DNA of 5,705 bases from Oscillospiraceae bacterium UBA3851 (lineage in GTDB: Bacteria; Bacillota; Clostridia; Oscillospirales; Oscillospiraceae), in assembly GCA_002392625.1 (NCBI GenBank), contig DGHJ01000094.1:1-5705 (forward strand), written 5' to 3'. The notes under the pieces are model-generated. The model saw only the letters and a program-made list of their open reading frames with translations. It searched no databases and had not been told where the DNA came from. The stretch's first letter is position 1. Each line of letters begins with the position of its first letter. This document shows positions 1 to 4,179 of this stretch, piece after piece. A program made the position numbers and the translations under genes.

Positions 1-31
1 CCCGACGAGCTGCCAACTGCTCTACTCCGCG
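1..31 (-). tRNA. initiator tRNA-Met (fMet), 5' part only, cut by the window start
   Basis: Read on the minus strand, the sequence begins CGCGGAG and continues with a D-arm of the GAGCAGTTGGCAGCTC type, followed by TCGGG. This is the first part of a bacterial initiator tRNA. The GGG at the start of the anticodon stem, just before the window edge, is the initiator hallmark. The anticodon itself lies outside the window, so the identity rests on this 5' portion. It is the second gene of the tRNA operon, 18 bases behind tRNA-Leu, with no promoter between them. Confidence 0.85.
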
Positions 32-49
32 ATATTTGGCTGTCCGGTT

Positions 50-135
50 TGGTGCCGGTGACCGGACTCGAACCGGTACGGTATTGCTACCGGGAGATTT
101 TAAGTCTCCTGTGTCTACCATTCCACCACACCGGC
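50..135 (-). tRNA. tRNA-Leu, anticodon UAA
   Basis: This is a complete cloverleaf on the minus strand. The 7-bp acceptor stem is GCCGGTG/CACCGGC (129-135 with 54-60). The anticodon stem GGAGA/TCTCC encloses the loop CTTAAAA, with anticodon TAA at 102-100. A long class II variable arm (GGTAGCAATACC) fits leucine, and the T-arm is CCGGTTCGAGTCCGG. A 3' CCA is encoded at 52-50. It is the first gene of a two-gene minus-strand operon whose promoter lies about 20 bases upstream. The tRNA reads UUA and, by wobble, UUG codons. Confidence 0.97.
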
Positions 136-152
136 GGATATTGGCAAGGGTT

Positions 153-181
153 AGAATATCACACTGGATCAAGATTGTCAA
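153..181 (-). promoter_or_regulatory. promoter of the tRNA-Leu/tRNA-fMet operon
   Basis: On the minus strand there is a perfect -35 box TTGACA (181-176), a 17-base spacer and a -10 box TATTCT (158-153). The bases TGA directly before the -10 form an extended -10 element. Transcription should start near 146, giving a leader of about 11 bases before tRNA-Leu. This strength suits a stable RNA operon. Confidence 0.85.
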
Positions 182-262
182 CCTTTTTTCTTCAGAAATG
201 CCCCCTCTGCTCTCAAAAAGTGTTTTCACCCTTTCCGGGCAGCGTGCGCCTCTCTCCTCCCC

Positions 263-291
263 TTGCGCCGCTGACGGAATTATGATATGAT
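263..291 (+). promoter_or_regulatory. probable promoter of the DIP1984-family gene
   Basis: TTGCGC (263-268) is separated by 17 bases from TATGAT (286-291), which is preceded by TGA, an extended -10 element. The start site would fall near 298, about 27 bases before the ATG. An overlapping TATGAT at 281-286 is an alternative -10 but has no matching -35. Confidence 0.6.
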
Positions 292-324
292 GATAACAAG
301 AAAAATATGCAAGGAGGATGGCGC

Positions 325-774
325 ATGAAACTCGCTGAAGCATTGCAGGAGCGGGCGGACCTGAACCGCCGGATCGCAGAGCTGCGCAGCCGTCTGGCGG
401 CCAACGCCACGGTGCAGGAGGGCGAAAAGCCTGCCGAGGAACCCGCCGAGCTGCTGGCCGAGCTGGACCGCTGCGTGGCAGCGCTGGAGGAGCGCATCGC
501 CCAGATCAACCTGGTGAACTGCCGCACCGCCGTGGAGGGCAGGACGCTGACGGAGCTGCTGGCCCGGCGGGACTGCCTGACCGTGCAGATCGGCGCATAC
601 CGGCAGCTGCTGGACAGCGCCAGCCAGACCGCCTACCGGGCGCGGGGCACCGAGATCAAGGTGCTGAGCACCGTGGACGTGGCCGCTTTGCAGAAGAAGG
701 TGGACGCCATGTCCCACCAGCTGCGGCTGCTGGACAACACCATCCAGCAGACCAACTGGACCACAGACCTGTAA
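325..774 (+). CDS. DIP1984 family protein (DUF6847; sometimes labelled septicolysin), 149 aa
   Basis: The protein begins MKLAEALQERADLNRRIAEL, followed by VQEGE (about residues 30-34), an INLVNC segment (about 62-67), GRTLTELLARRD (about 74-85), LSTVDVAALQKKVD (about 113-126) and the ending LDNTIQQTNWTTDL. This string of motifs is, from family knowledge, that of DIP1984/DUF6847 proteins, and the length of about 150 residues is usual for them. The biochemical role of the family is not established, and the name septicolysin should not be taken as evidence of toxin activity. The sequence is almost wholly helical and heptad-like (leucines and alanines between charged residues), so an elongated coiled-coil bundle is likely. 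There is no signal peptide or membrane segment, so it should be cytoplasmic. The start at 325 is chosen because AAGGAGG (311-317) lies 7 bases upstream; an in-frame ATG at 307 would sit before that site. It appears monocistronic, but a structured non-coding element begins within about 13 bases of its stop codon. Confidence 0.88.
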   Translation: MKLAEALQERADLNRRIAELRSRLAANATVQEGEKPAEEPAELLAELDRCVAALEERIAQINLVNCRTAVEGRTLTELLARRDCLTVQIGAYRQLLDSASQTAYRARGTEIKVLSTVDVAALQKKVDAMSHQLRLLDNTIQQTNWTTDL

Positions 775-786
775 AAAGCGGAAAGT

Positions 787-902
787 CGGTAGTCCCGCGG
801 AGCGAATGCGATCTCTGTGGCTGAGAATGAGTCCACATGCTATGGTGTGCCGCCGGGCCGGCACGGGGTTCGACTCCCCGTTGTATCGTTACGCCCTGAC
901 CG
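787..902 (+). ncRNA. candidate tRNA-like / Y-RNA-like structured RNA downstream of the DIP1984-family gene
   Basis: The clearest signal is a textbook tRNA T-arm: stem CGGGG (864-868), loop TTCGACT (869-875) and stem CCCCG (876-880), with the T54-T55-C56-R57-A58...C61 pattern. Just before it is a GC-rich hairpin, TGCCG/CGGCA (848-852 with 859-863), in the place of a long variable arm. A further hairpin is TGTGG/CCACA (816-820 with 833-837). Distal strands can close the structure: GCGAT (808-812) with ATCGT (885-889), GCG with CGC (802-804, 892-894), and CGGTAG (787-792) with CTGACCG (896-902), one G bulging. The latter resembles the Ro-binding helix of Y RNAs, and bacterial YrlA RNAs carry a tRNA-like domain, so a Y-RNA-like molecule is one reading. 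Against it, the putative D-loop lacks the usual GG, no anticodon arm is convincing, an alternative hairpin 795-802/813-820 competes, and no Ro gene is visible. The RNA could be processed from the 3' end of the upstream mRNA. Confidence 0.4.
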
Positions 903-1083
903 CGTATACCTGCACCGATACCGTTTACACCGTATCACCCAGCATTGGCCGCCGGACGAGGGTGGGACAGGGGCCTTTCCGCACTTGACGGACAAACGGG
1001 GCTGCTGCAAAACACAAACCAGCCTGTCATTCCGAACAAAATGCAGACTGTAGACAAAGGTTCTTTGCGAAGAGGTTTCGACA
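903..1083. other. non-coding stretch with no assignable feature
   Basis: Neither strand shows a ribosome binding site with a plausible open reading frame. The open frames present have compositions typical of antisense or random GC-rich DNA. A weak hairpin, GATAC/GTATC (917-921 with 932-936), is visible, but there is no T-run that would mark a terminator. The stretch TGTCATTCCGAAC (1024-1036) looks like the edge of a dispersed intergenic repeat, from general impression only. Confidence 0.5.
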
Positions 1084-1280
1084 TGCATGGGGGATTGTGA
1101 AGGGGAAATCAGCGAAGCGCCGCCGGTGGCGGATGAAGCGAGCTGATTTCGAGGAAGTGTCCCGGCGGCCGGGCACGTAAGTGCTCGGGCACCGGCTGAC
1201 ACAACGGTGGGCCAATGGGGGTCCCCCTTCACGTGAAATCCATGCAAATTCAGGAATATTTTGAATGTTTCTGAATTTGC
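1084..1280. repeat. large nested palindromic element, possibly a structured RNA or MITE-like intergenic repeat
   Basis: The outer arms are TGCATGG (1084-1090) with CCATGCA (1240-1246) and GTGAAGGGG (1097-1105) with CCCCTTCAC (1224-1232). Between them sit two subdomains. The first is AAATCAGC/GCTGATTT (1106-1113 with 1142-1149), capped by CCGCC-GGT-GGCGG (1120-1132). The second is GTGTC/GACAC (1157-1161 with 1198-1202), continued by CCGG/CCGG and topped by CCGGGCAC/GTGCTCGG around a GTAA tetraloop (1169-1188), a GNRA-type loop typical of folded RNA. A separate AT-rich hairpin, GCAAATTCAG/CTGAATTTGC (1244-1253 with 1271-1280), overlaps the right outer arm by three bases, so the two are partly exclusive. 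No coding sequence is credible inside. Being palindromic, it would fold from either strand. It may be a dispersed repeat in this genus; a structured regulatory RNA is the alternative. Confidence 0.55.
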
Positions 1281-1312
1281 CCCTCAAGCTGGCGGCACTT
1301 TGTCGACAGCTT

Positions 1313-1345
1313 AAATGCCGTCCAGTACAGTACTGGACGGCATTT
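1313..1345 (-). terminator. perfect 16-bp palindrome, terminator of hsp20 and possibly bidirectional
   Basis: Arms 1313-1328 (ending CCGTCCAGTAC) and 1330-1345 are perfect reverse complements around a single base at 1329; in RNA the innermost pairs would open to form a loop. On the minus strand the hairpin begins about 32 bases after the hsp20 stop codon and its 3' side runs into TTTAAG. On the plus strand the arm ends in TTTTCTGT, so it could also stop transcripts arriving from the left. Confidence 0.8.
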
Positions 1346-1377
1346 TCTGTGGAAATCCGTACCCTCAGATGGAAGCT

Positions 1378-1824
1378 TTAGTCCTCGATCATGATGGTCT
1401 TGCGCTCCGGCAGGCGCTTGTCGTCCTCCTTGGGGAAGCGCAGCGTCAGCACGCCGTTCTCGAACTTGGCCTTGACGTCCTCCTCCCGGAGATTGGTGCC
1501 CACGTAGTAGCTCCTGCTCATGGAGCCGGAGTAGCGCTCCTGGTGGACGATGCGACCCTTCTTGTCCTTCTCGTCCTCCTCCAGGCCCTTGGCGGCGCTG
1601 ATGGTCAGGTAGCCGTCGTGAAGCTGCAGCTGCAGCTCGTCCTTCTTGAAGCCGGGCAGGTCGATGGCCAGTTCGTAGCCGTCGTCGTGCTCCTTCAGGT
1701 CGGTCTTCATCACATGGGCCGCATGCTTGCCGTACAGCCTATGCTCTACGTCGTCTGTAAAGCCACGGAAGGGGAAGCCCATCCAGTCATCAAAGAAAGT
1801 ATCACCAAAAATACTCGGCAACAT
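1378..1824 (-). CDS. hsp20: Hsp20 / alpha-crystallin family small heat-shock protein, 148 aa
   Basis: This is a cytoplasmic ATP-independent holdase that binds unfolding proteins and passes them to DnaK/ClpB-type refolding machines (family knowledge). Residues 1-35 form a short aromatic N-terminal arm (MLPSIFGDTFFDDWMGFPF) of the clostridial Hsp18 type. The alpha-crystallin domain spans about residues 38-136, with YELAIDLPGFKKDEL (50-64), an R-rich strand around 98-107 and the signature KFENGVLTLRFPK (120-132). The C-terminal anchoring motif I-x-I is I144-M-I146. The length is normal for the family. The start is fixed by AAAGGAGG (1840-1833 on the minus strand), 8 bases before the ATG. The gene is monocistronic, with its own CIRCE-overlapped promoter upstream and a strong hairpin terminator downstream. 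The leader of about 90 bases has no obvious ROSE- or fourU-type thermosensor paired to the ribosome binding site. Confidence 0.97.
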   Translation of the reverse strand: MLPSIFGDTFFDDWMGFPFRGFTDDVEHRLYGKHAAHVMKTDLKEHDDGYELAIDLPGFKKDELQLQLHDGYLTISAAKGLEEDEKDKKGRIVHQERYSGSMSRSYYVGTNLREEDVKAKFENGVLTLRFPKEDDKRLPERKTIMIED

Positions 1825-1920
1825 ACGTCATTCCTCCTTTTAGATATGTACACATTCACATGTCGCCTGAGCAAGGGGTCCAGGTCGCTTCCGCGCTCCC
1901 TGTTCCTCTGTTCAATTGTG

Positions 1921-1948
1921 ATTATAGCACCATTTTTAGCACTGTCAA
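1921..1948 (-). promoter_or_regulatory. sigma-A promoter of hsp20
   Basis: On the minus strand a perfect -35 TTGACA (1948-1943) and a perfect -10 TATAAT (1926-1921) are separated by 16 bases. The -35 lies inside the CIRCE operator, so HrcA binding would directly block RNA polymerase. The start site should be near 1914. Confidence 0.9.
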
Positions 1949-1962
1949 GCAGAGAGTGCTAA
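1936..1962. promoter_or_regulatory. CIRCE operator (HrcA binding site)
   Basis: TTAGCACTG (1936-1944), nine bases, then GAGTGCTAA (1954-1962). This matches the CIRCE consensus TTAGCACTC-N9-GAGTGCTAA with one mismatch, at the last base of the left arm. It overlaps the -35 box of hsp20, so the gene is predicted to be repressed by HrcA and induced by heat when HrcA loses its GroE-dependent activity. hrcA itself is not in the window. Confidence 0.95.
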
Positions 1963-2031
1963 TTATATTGTAAACAATTTATGACCAAATATGCGGCAAA
2001 AGATGGAGGAAAATATTTCCAGTTCCAGGGC

Positions 2032-2060
2032 AAAAAAGCTCCGGGCCGGGGCCCGGAGCT
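2032..2060 (-). terminator. intrinsic terminator of the RelB/DinJ-like gene
   Basis: GCTCCGGG (2038-2045) pairs with CCCGGAGC (2052-2059). On the minus strand the hairpin is followed directly by six T residues (2037-2032). It begins about 30 bases after the antitoxin stop codon, leaving no room for a co-transcribed toxin gene. Confidence 0.93.
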
Positions 2061-2089
2061 TGGGATCGCCGTTTTCAGTTGTCCGCGCG

Positions 2090-2338
2090 TCAGCCCATGC
2101 GGCGCTCGACCTCGTCCACCACCGCCATCAGGTGGGACTGTTCGTTGGGGCGATGCATCTGATAGGTGGACTGCTCCTTCACCTTGTGGATGGAGAAGGG
2201 AATCCGGCCCTCGCGCAGAGACTGCTTGAGGAAAATGGTGACCGCGGTGGTCAGGTCCATGCCGAATTCGGCAAACAGCGCCTGCGCGTCCCTTTTCAGG
2301 TCTTCATCAAGACTGATGTTCGTGCTAACCTTTGCCAT
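2090..2338 (-). CDS. RelB/DinJ-family antitoxin, apparently without a toxin partner, 82 aa
   Basis: Residues 1-45 form a ribbon-helix-helix DNA-binding domain: strand KVSTNISLD, then helix EDLKRDAQALFAEFG, the DLTTAV turn typical of DinJ, and a second helix TIFLKQSLREGRIPF. The charged C-terminal tail, which ends HLMAVVDEVERRMG, is where such proteins clamp a RelE/YafQ-type ribosome-dependent RNase (family knowledge). The ATG at 2338 is preferred because AGGAGG (2352-2347) lies 8 bases upstream; the earlier GTG at 2347 overlaps that site. The gene has its own promoter with two palindromes flanking the -35 box, consistent with autorepression. A strong terminator follows within about 30 bases, and neither side encodes a RelE-, YafQ- or HigB-like toxin. 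It may therefore be a solitary antitoxin, a remnant after toxin loss, or a repurposed regulator. The family call is secure; the orphan status depends on the rest of the genome. Confidence 0.92.
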   Translation of the reverse strand: MAKVSTNISLDEDLKRDAQALFAEFGMDLTTAVTIFLKQSLREGRIPFSIHKVKEQSTYQMHRPNEQSHLMAVVDEVERRMG

Positions 2339-2407
2339 GACAGGCACCTCCTATAAAATATTTAAAAGACTTTTTTCTTCAGGGCTTCTTGCCCCTTGCT
2401 TGCCTTT

Positions 2408-2436
2408 GTTATAGCACATTATGCGCATGTTGTCAA
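2408..2436 (-). promoter_or_regulatory. promoter of the RelB/DinJ-like gene
   Basis: On the minus strand: TTGACA (2436-2431), a 17-base spacer, TATAAC (2413-2408). Transcription should start near 2401, giving a leader of about 60 bases. Palindromic operators flank the -35 box on both sides. Confidence 0.9.
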
Positions 2437-2452
2437 TACGTTATGCGCATAA
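2419..2452. promoter_or_regulatory. paired ATGCGCAT palindromic operators around the antitoxin promoter
   Basis: TTATGCGCATAA (2441-2452) is a perfect 12-bp palindrome. A second copy, TTATGCGCATGT (2419-2430), lies 22 bp away start to start, about two helical turns, so both sites face the same side of the DNA. Together they bracket the -35 hexamer at 2431-2436. RelB/DinJ ribbon-helix-helix dimers are known to autorepress through such paired sites, so these are probably bound by the adjacent gene product. Confidence 0.75.
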
Positions 2453-2481
2453 ATTTTGTTTTTTTCATGAAAAAGTCACAA

Positions 2482-2506
2482 GGGCGGGATCCGTTGGATC
2501 CCGCCC
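2482..2506 (-). terminator. terminator hairpin of the NagZ-like gene
   Basis: GGGCGGGATCC (2482-2492) and GGATCCCGCCC (2496-2506) are perfect 11-bp arms around a 3-base loop. On the minus strand the hairpin starts 10 bases after the stop codon. The following T-tract is interrupted (TTGTGACTTTTTC), so termination may be less tight than at the neighbouring terminators. Confidence 0.8.
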
Positions 2507-2515
2507 CGGCTTTCT

Positions 2516-3904
2516 TTATGACTGTCCCAGCTTCAGCCGCAGGATCCGCAGCACGCTCTCGTCCAGCCGCGATTCCGAAATTTCCCCGCTCTCCACGGCG
2601 GAGAGCAGACTCTCGAAGGCCTCCGCGCAGTTCTCCGGCATCAGCACCACGTCGTTCCCCGCCGCAAAGGCCAGCACGGCGGCGCGACCCGCCGCGTAGT
2701 GATCGGCCACGGCGCCCATGGACAGAGAGTCGGTGAGGATCAGACCGCCATAGCCCAGCTCCTGCCGCAGCTTGCCCGAAACCAGCTCCCGCGACAGGGA
2801 GGCGGGCAGCCCGTCGCCGGTGACGTTGGGCAGCGTGATGTGGGCCACCATCACCGCGTCCGCCGTGTTCAGATTGCAGACAAACGGGATCAGCTCCGAC
2901 GTGCGCAGCTCCTCCCAGGTCTTTTGCACCGTCACGGTGCCGTGGTGACTGTCGGCCTCGGTGTCCCCGTGGCCGGGGAAATGCTTGAGCACGCCGGCCA
3001 CGCCGTGGCTGTGGAGACCATCCAGATAGGCAGCCACCATGGCGGACACCGTGTCCGGCTCACTGCCAAAGGCACGGTCGCCGATGACCACGTTTTTGGG
3101 GTTGGTGTTCATGTCGGCCACCGGGGCCAGATCCATGGTAAAGCCGAAGGCGGCCAGATACGCGCCGATCTGGGCGGCGGCCGTCCTCACCCGGTCCGGG
3201 TCCCCCGCCGCGGCAAGGGACTCCATGCTGTCCACCCTAGGCACGTCAAAGTTGGGATTCCCGGCAATGCGGGCCACGCGGCCGCCCTCCTCATCCACCG
3301 TGATCACGGGAGCCACGGCGCAGGCGCCGCGGAGCCTGTCAGTCATGGCCTTGAGCTGGGCGGGCGTGTCAATGTTCCCGGCAAACAGCACGAAGCCGCC
3401 GACCGGATACCGCTCCAGCGTCTGTACCATCTCGTCGGACACCGCCGTCACGCGGGTGATCTTTTTGCCCGCGATGTCTCTGCCGGTCATGTCGGGGATC
3501 AGCTGCTCCGGGATGATCCAGATGACCTGTCCCACCTTCTCCCGGAGAGTCATCTGCGCCAGGATGGCCTCCGCCGTATCCGGCTGGTCCGGTTCTTCCG
3601 GTTCCTCCGGCTCTTCCGGCTGCTCCGGCTCTTCCGGTTCCTCTGGCTCTTCCGGCTGCTCCGGCTCTTCCGGCTCCTCTGGCTGCTCCGGCTGCTCCGG
3701 CTCTTCCGGCTCTTCTGTCTCTTCCGGCTCTTCTGGCTCTTCCGGCTCTTCTGGCTGCTCCGGTTCCTCCGGCTGCTCCGGCTGCCCCGGCTCCACGTCG
3801 GCCGGCGGGTCGGGTTGGGAGGGGGCCTCGGTACGGACGACGCAGACCGCCGCCAACAGCCCCGCCAGCAGGATACAGACCACCGCCAGCACGCCTTTCT
3901 TCAT
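2516..3904 (-). CDS. nagZ: exported glycoside hydrolase family 3 protein, NagZ-like beta-N-acetylhexosaminidase, with Pro-Glu linker, 462 aa
   Basis: Family 3 NagZ enzymes remove terminal beta-GlcNAc from peptidoglycan or muropeptides. Residues 1-24 (MKKGVLAVVCILLAGLLAAV) are a signal sequence or membrane anchor. A Cys follows at 21, but the preceding LAAV is a poor lipobox. Residues about 38-108 are a repetitive acidic Pro-Glu linker. The TIM-barrel domain follows from about 112: MTLREKVGQVIW, VGGFVLFAGN (168-177), VDEEGGRVAR (203-212), MDLAPVADMN (257-266) and IGDRAFG (274-280). The NagZ signature KHFPGHGDT (307-315) leads to ADSHH (317-321), whose His320 is the expected acid/base. ILTDSLSMGAV (389-399) carries the likely nucleophile Asp392. 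As in Gram-positive NagZ proteins, export implies action on the wall outside the membrane. The start at 3904 is taken because the -10 box lies just upstream and the signal peptide begins there; the ribosome binding site GAGGGG is weak. The gene is monocistronic and divergent from pyrG. The GH3 call is certain; exact substrate is inferred. Confidence 0.93.
   Translation of the reverse strand: MKKGVLAVVCILLAGLLAAVCVVRTEAPSQPDPPADVEPGQPEQPEEPEQPEEPEEPEEPEETEEPEEPEQPEQPEEPEEPEQPEEPEEPEEPEQPEEPEEPEEPDQPDTAEAILAQMTLREKVGQVIWIIPEQLIPDMTGRDIAGKKITRVTAVSDEMVQTLERYPVGGFVLFAGNIDTPAQLKAMTDRLRGACAVAPVITVDEEGGRVARIAGNPNFDVPRVDSMESLAAAGDPDRVRTAAAQIGAYLAAFGFTMDLAPVADMNTNPKNVVIGDRAFGSEPDTVSAMVAAYLDGLHSHGVAGVLKHFPGHGDTEADSHHGTVTVQKTWEELRTSELIPFVCNLNTADAVMVAHITLPNVTGDGLPASLSRELVSGKLRQELGYGGLILTDSLSMGAVADHYAAGRAAVLAFAAGNDVVLMPENCAEAFESLLSAVESGEISESRLDESVLRILRLKLGQS
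3581..3793 (-). repeat. 9-bp coding tandem repeats (Pro-Glu-Glu / Pro-Glu-Gln linker)
   Basis: About 23 three-codon units of the types EEP and EQP run from roughly residue 38 to 108 of the NagZ-like protein. On the plus strand the units read as variants of CTCTTCCGG and CTGCTCCGG. Because the unit is 9 bp, slippage changes linker length without shifting the frame. The linker probably spaces the catalytic domain away from the membrane through the cell wall. Confidence 0.93.
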
Positions 3905-3934
3905 CGTCCGTCGCCCCTCTCGCAGTTTTTTTAC

Positions 3935-3963
3935 ATTATACGACAGACTGCGGCGGTGTGCAA
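3935..3963 (-). promoter_or_regulatory. promoter of the NagZ-like gene
   Basis: On the minus strand: TTGCAC (3963-3958), 17-base spacer, perfect TATAAT (3940-3935). The start site should be near 3928, about 24 bases before the ATG at 3904. This excludes the longer reading frame that would begin at 4069. Confidence 0.85.
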
Positions 3964-3989
3964 GGGCATTCCCGCCCGGCGGCGTCAAA

Positions 3990-4019
3990 AGCCGCCTGCG
4001 GACATCACCGCAGGCGGCT
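3990..4019 (-). terminator. terminator-like hairpin with no assigned gene
   Basis: AGCCGCCTGCGG (3990-4001) pairs perfectly with CCGCAGGCGGCT (4008-4019) around a 6-base loop. On the minus strand it is followed by TTTTGAC; on the plus strand there is no T-run. It would stop a minus-strand transcript coming from the pyrG side, but no minus-strand gene is visible there. It also sits just upstream of the nagZ promoter and could insulate it. Confidence 0.55.
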
Positions 4020-4027
4020 CGATTGAG

Positions 4028-4060
4028 GGGGTGTATTTTGATTATACGCCCCTGTTTTTC
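4028..4060 (+). terminator. plus-strand terminator-like hairpin with no assigned gene
   Basis: GGGGTGTAT (4028-4036) pairs with ATACGCCCC (4044-4052), with one G-T pair, and is followed by TGTTTTT. It has the form of an intrinsic terminator for plus-strand transcription, yet no plus-strand gene lies between the nagZ start and this point. Confidence 0.6.
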
Positions 4061-4065
4061 GCGGC

Positions 4066-4130
4066 GCAAGGAAAACCTTGCCCCCAGGGAAAACTTTGGA
4101 TATCTGTCAAAAAATGGAATTCATTTTTTG
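4066..4130. repeat. two short inverted repeats upstream of the pyrG promoter
   Basis: GCAAGG-AAAA-CCTTGC (4066-4081) is a 6-bp hairpin. CAAAAAATG (4108-4116) and CATTTTTTG (4122-4130) are perfect 9-bp arms separated by 5 bases, ending 13 bases before the -35 box of pyrG. The second could be a protein-binding site or an upstream activating AT-rich element; no known operator is recognised. Confidence 0.5.
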
Positions 4131-4143
4131 GAAAAACTGCGAA

Positions 4144-4173
4144 TTGACTCTCCAGCCTGCGGGGGATTAAAAT
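4144..4173 (+). promoter_or_regulatory. promoter of pyrG
   Basis: TTGACT (4144-4149), an 18-base spacer, TAAAAT (4168-4173). Both boxes predict a start near 4180. The bases GGGCTG (4175-4180) fall in the discriminator and resemble the GGGC start of the Bacillus subtilis pyrG transcript, but lie too close to the -10 for a normal start at 4175. Confidence 0.75.
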
Positions 4174-4179
4174 AGGGCT

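Noticed and set aside
819..827. GGCTGAGAA resembles the thi-box of a TPP riboswitch.
   Set aside because: The second conserved part (CTGATCTGG...ACCAGCG type) is missing and no thiamine gene lies downstream.
280..864. Minus-strand open frame of 194 codons opposite the DIP1984-family gene.
   Set aside because: It is an antisense shadow of a recognised family and its start lies inside the structured region.
809..888. A genuine tRNA gene, for example tRNA-Sec, ending in the T-arm at 864-880.
   Set aside because: No 7-8 bp acceptor stem, no anticodon loop with T at position 33 and no GG-bearing D-loop can be assembled.
840..1247. Minus-strand open frame of 135 codons.
   Set aside because: It has no ribosome binding site, overlaps palindromic structure, and its composition (Arg/Ser/Gly/Pro-rich) is typical of non-coding GC-rich DNA.
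2339..2347. GTG start at 2347 for the RelB/DinJ-like protein.
   Set aside because: It overlaps the AGGAGG ribosome binding site, whereas the ATG at 2338 is correctly spaced and matches the usual MAKVST-type start.
3581..3793. A CRISPR array or non-coding tandem repeat.
   Set aside because: The period is 9 bp with no spacers, and it encodes a continuous Pro-Glu linker in frame.
3905..4069. Longer start of the NagZ-like protein at 4069.
   Set aside because: That extension would include the promoter and a terminator-like hairpin; the signal peptide begins at 3904.
4105..4110. TTGACA on the minus strand as a promoter for a small RNA ending at 3990-4019.
   Set aside because: No acceptable -10 box lies 15-19 bases downstream.
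2699..4147. Long plus-strand frame with Leu-Phe-Arg repeats opposite the NagZ-like gene.
   Set aside because: The repeats are the antisense reading of the Pro-Glu linker, and the opposite strand has all GH3 motifs in order.
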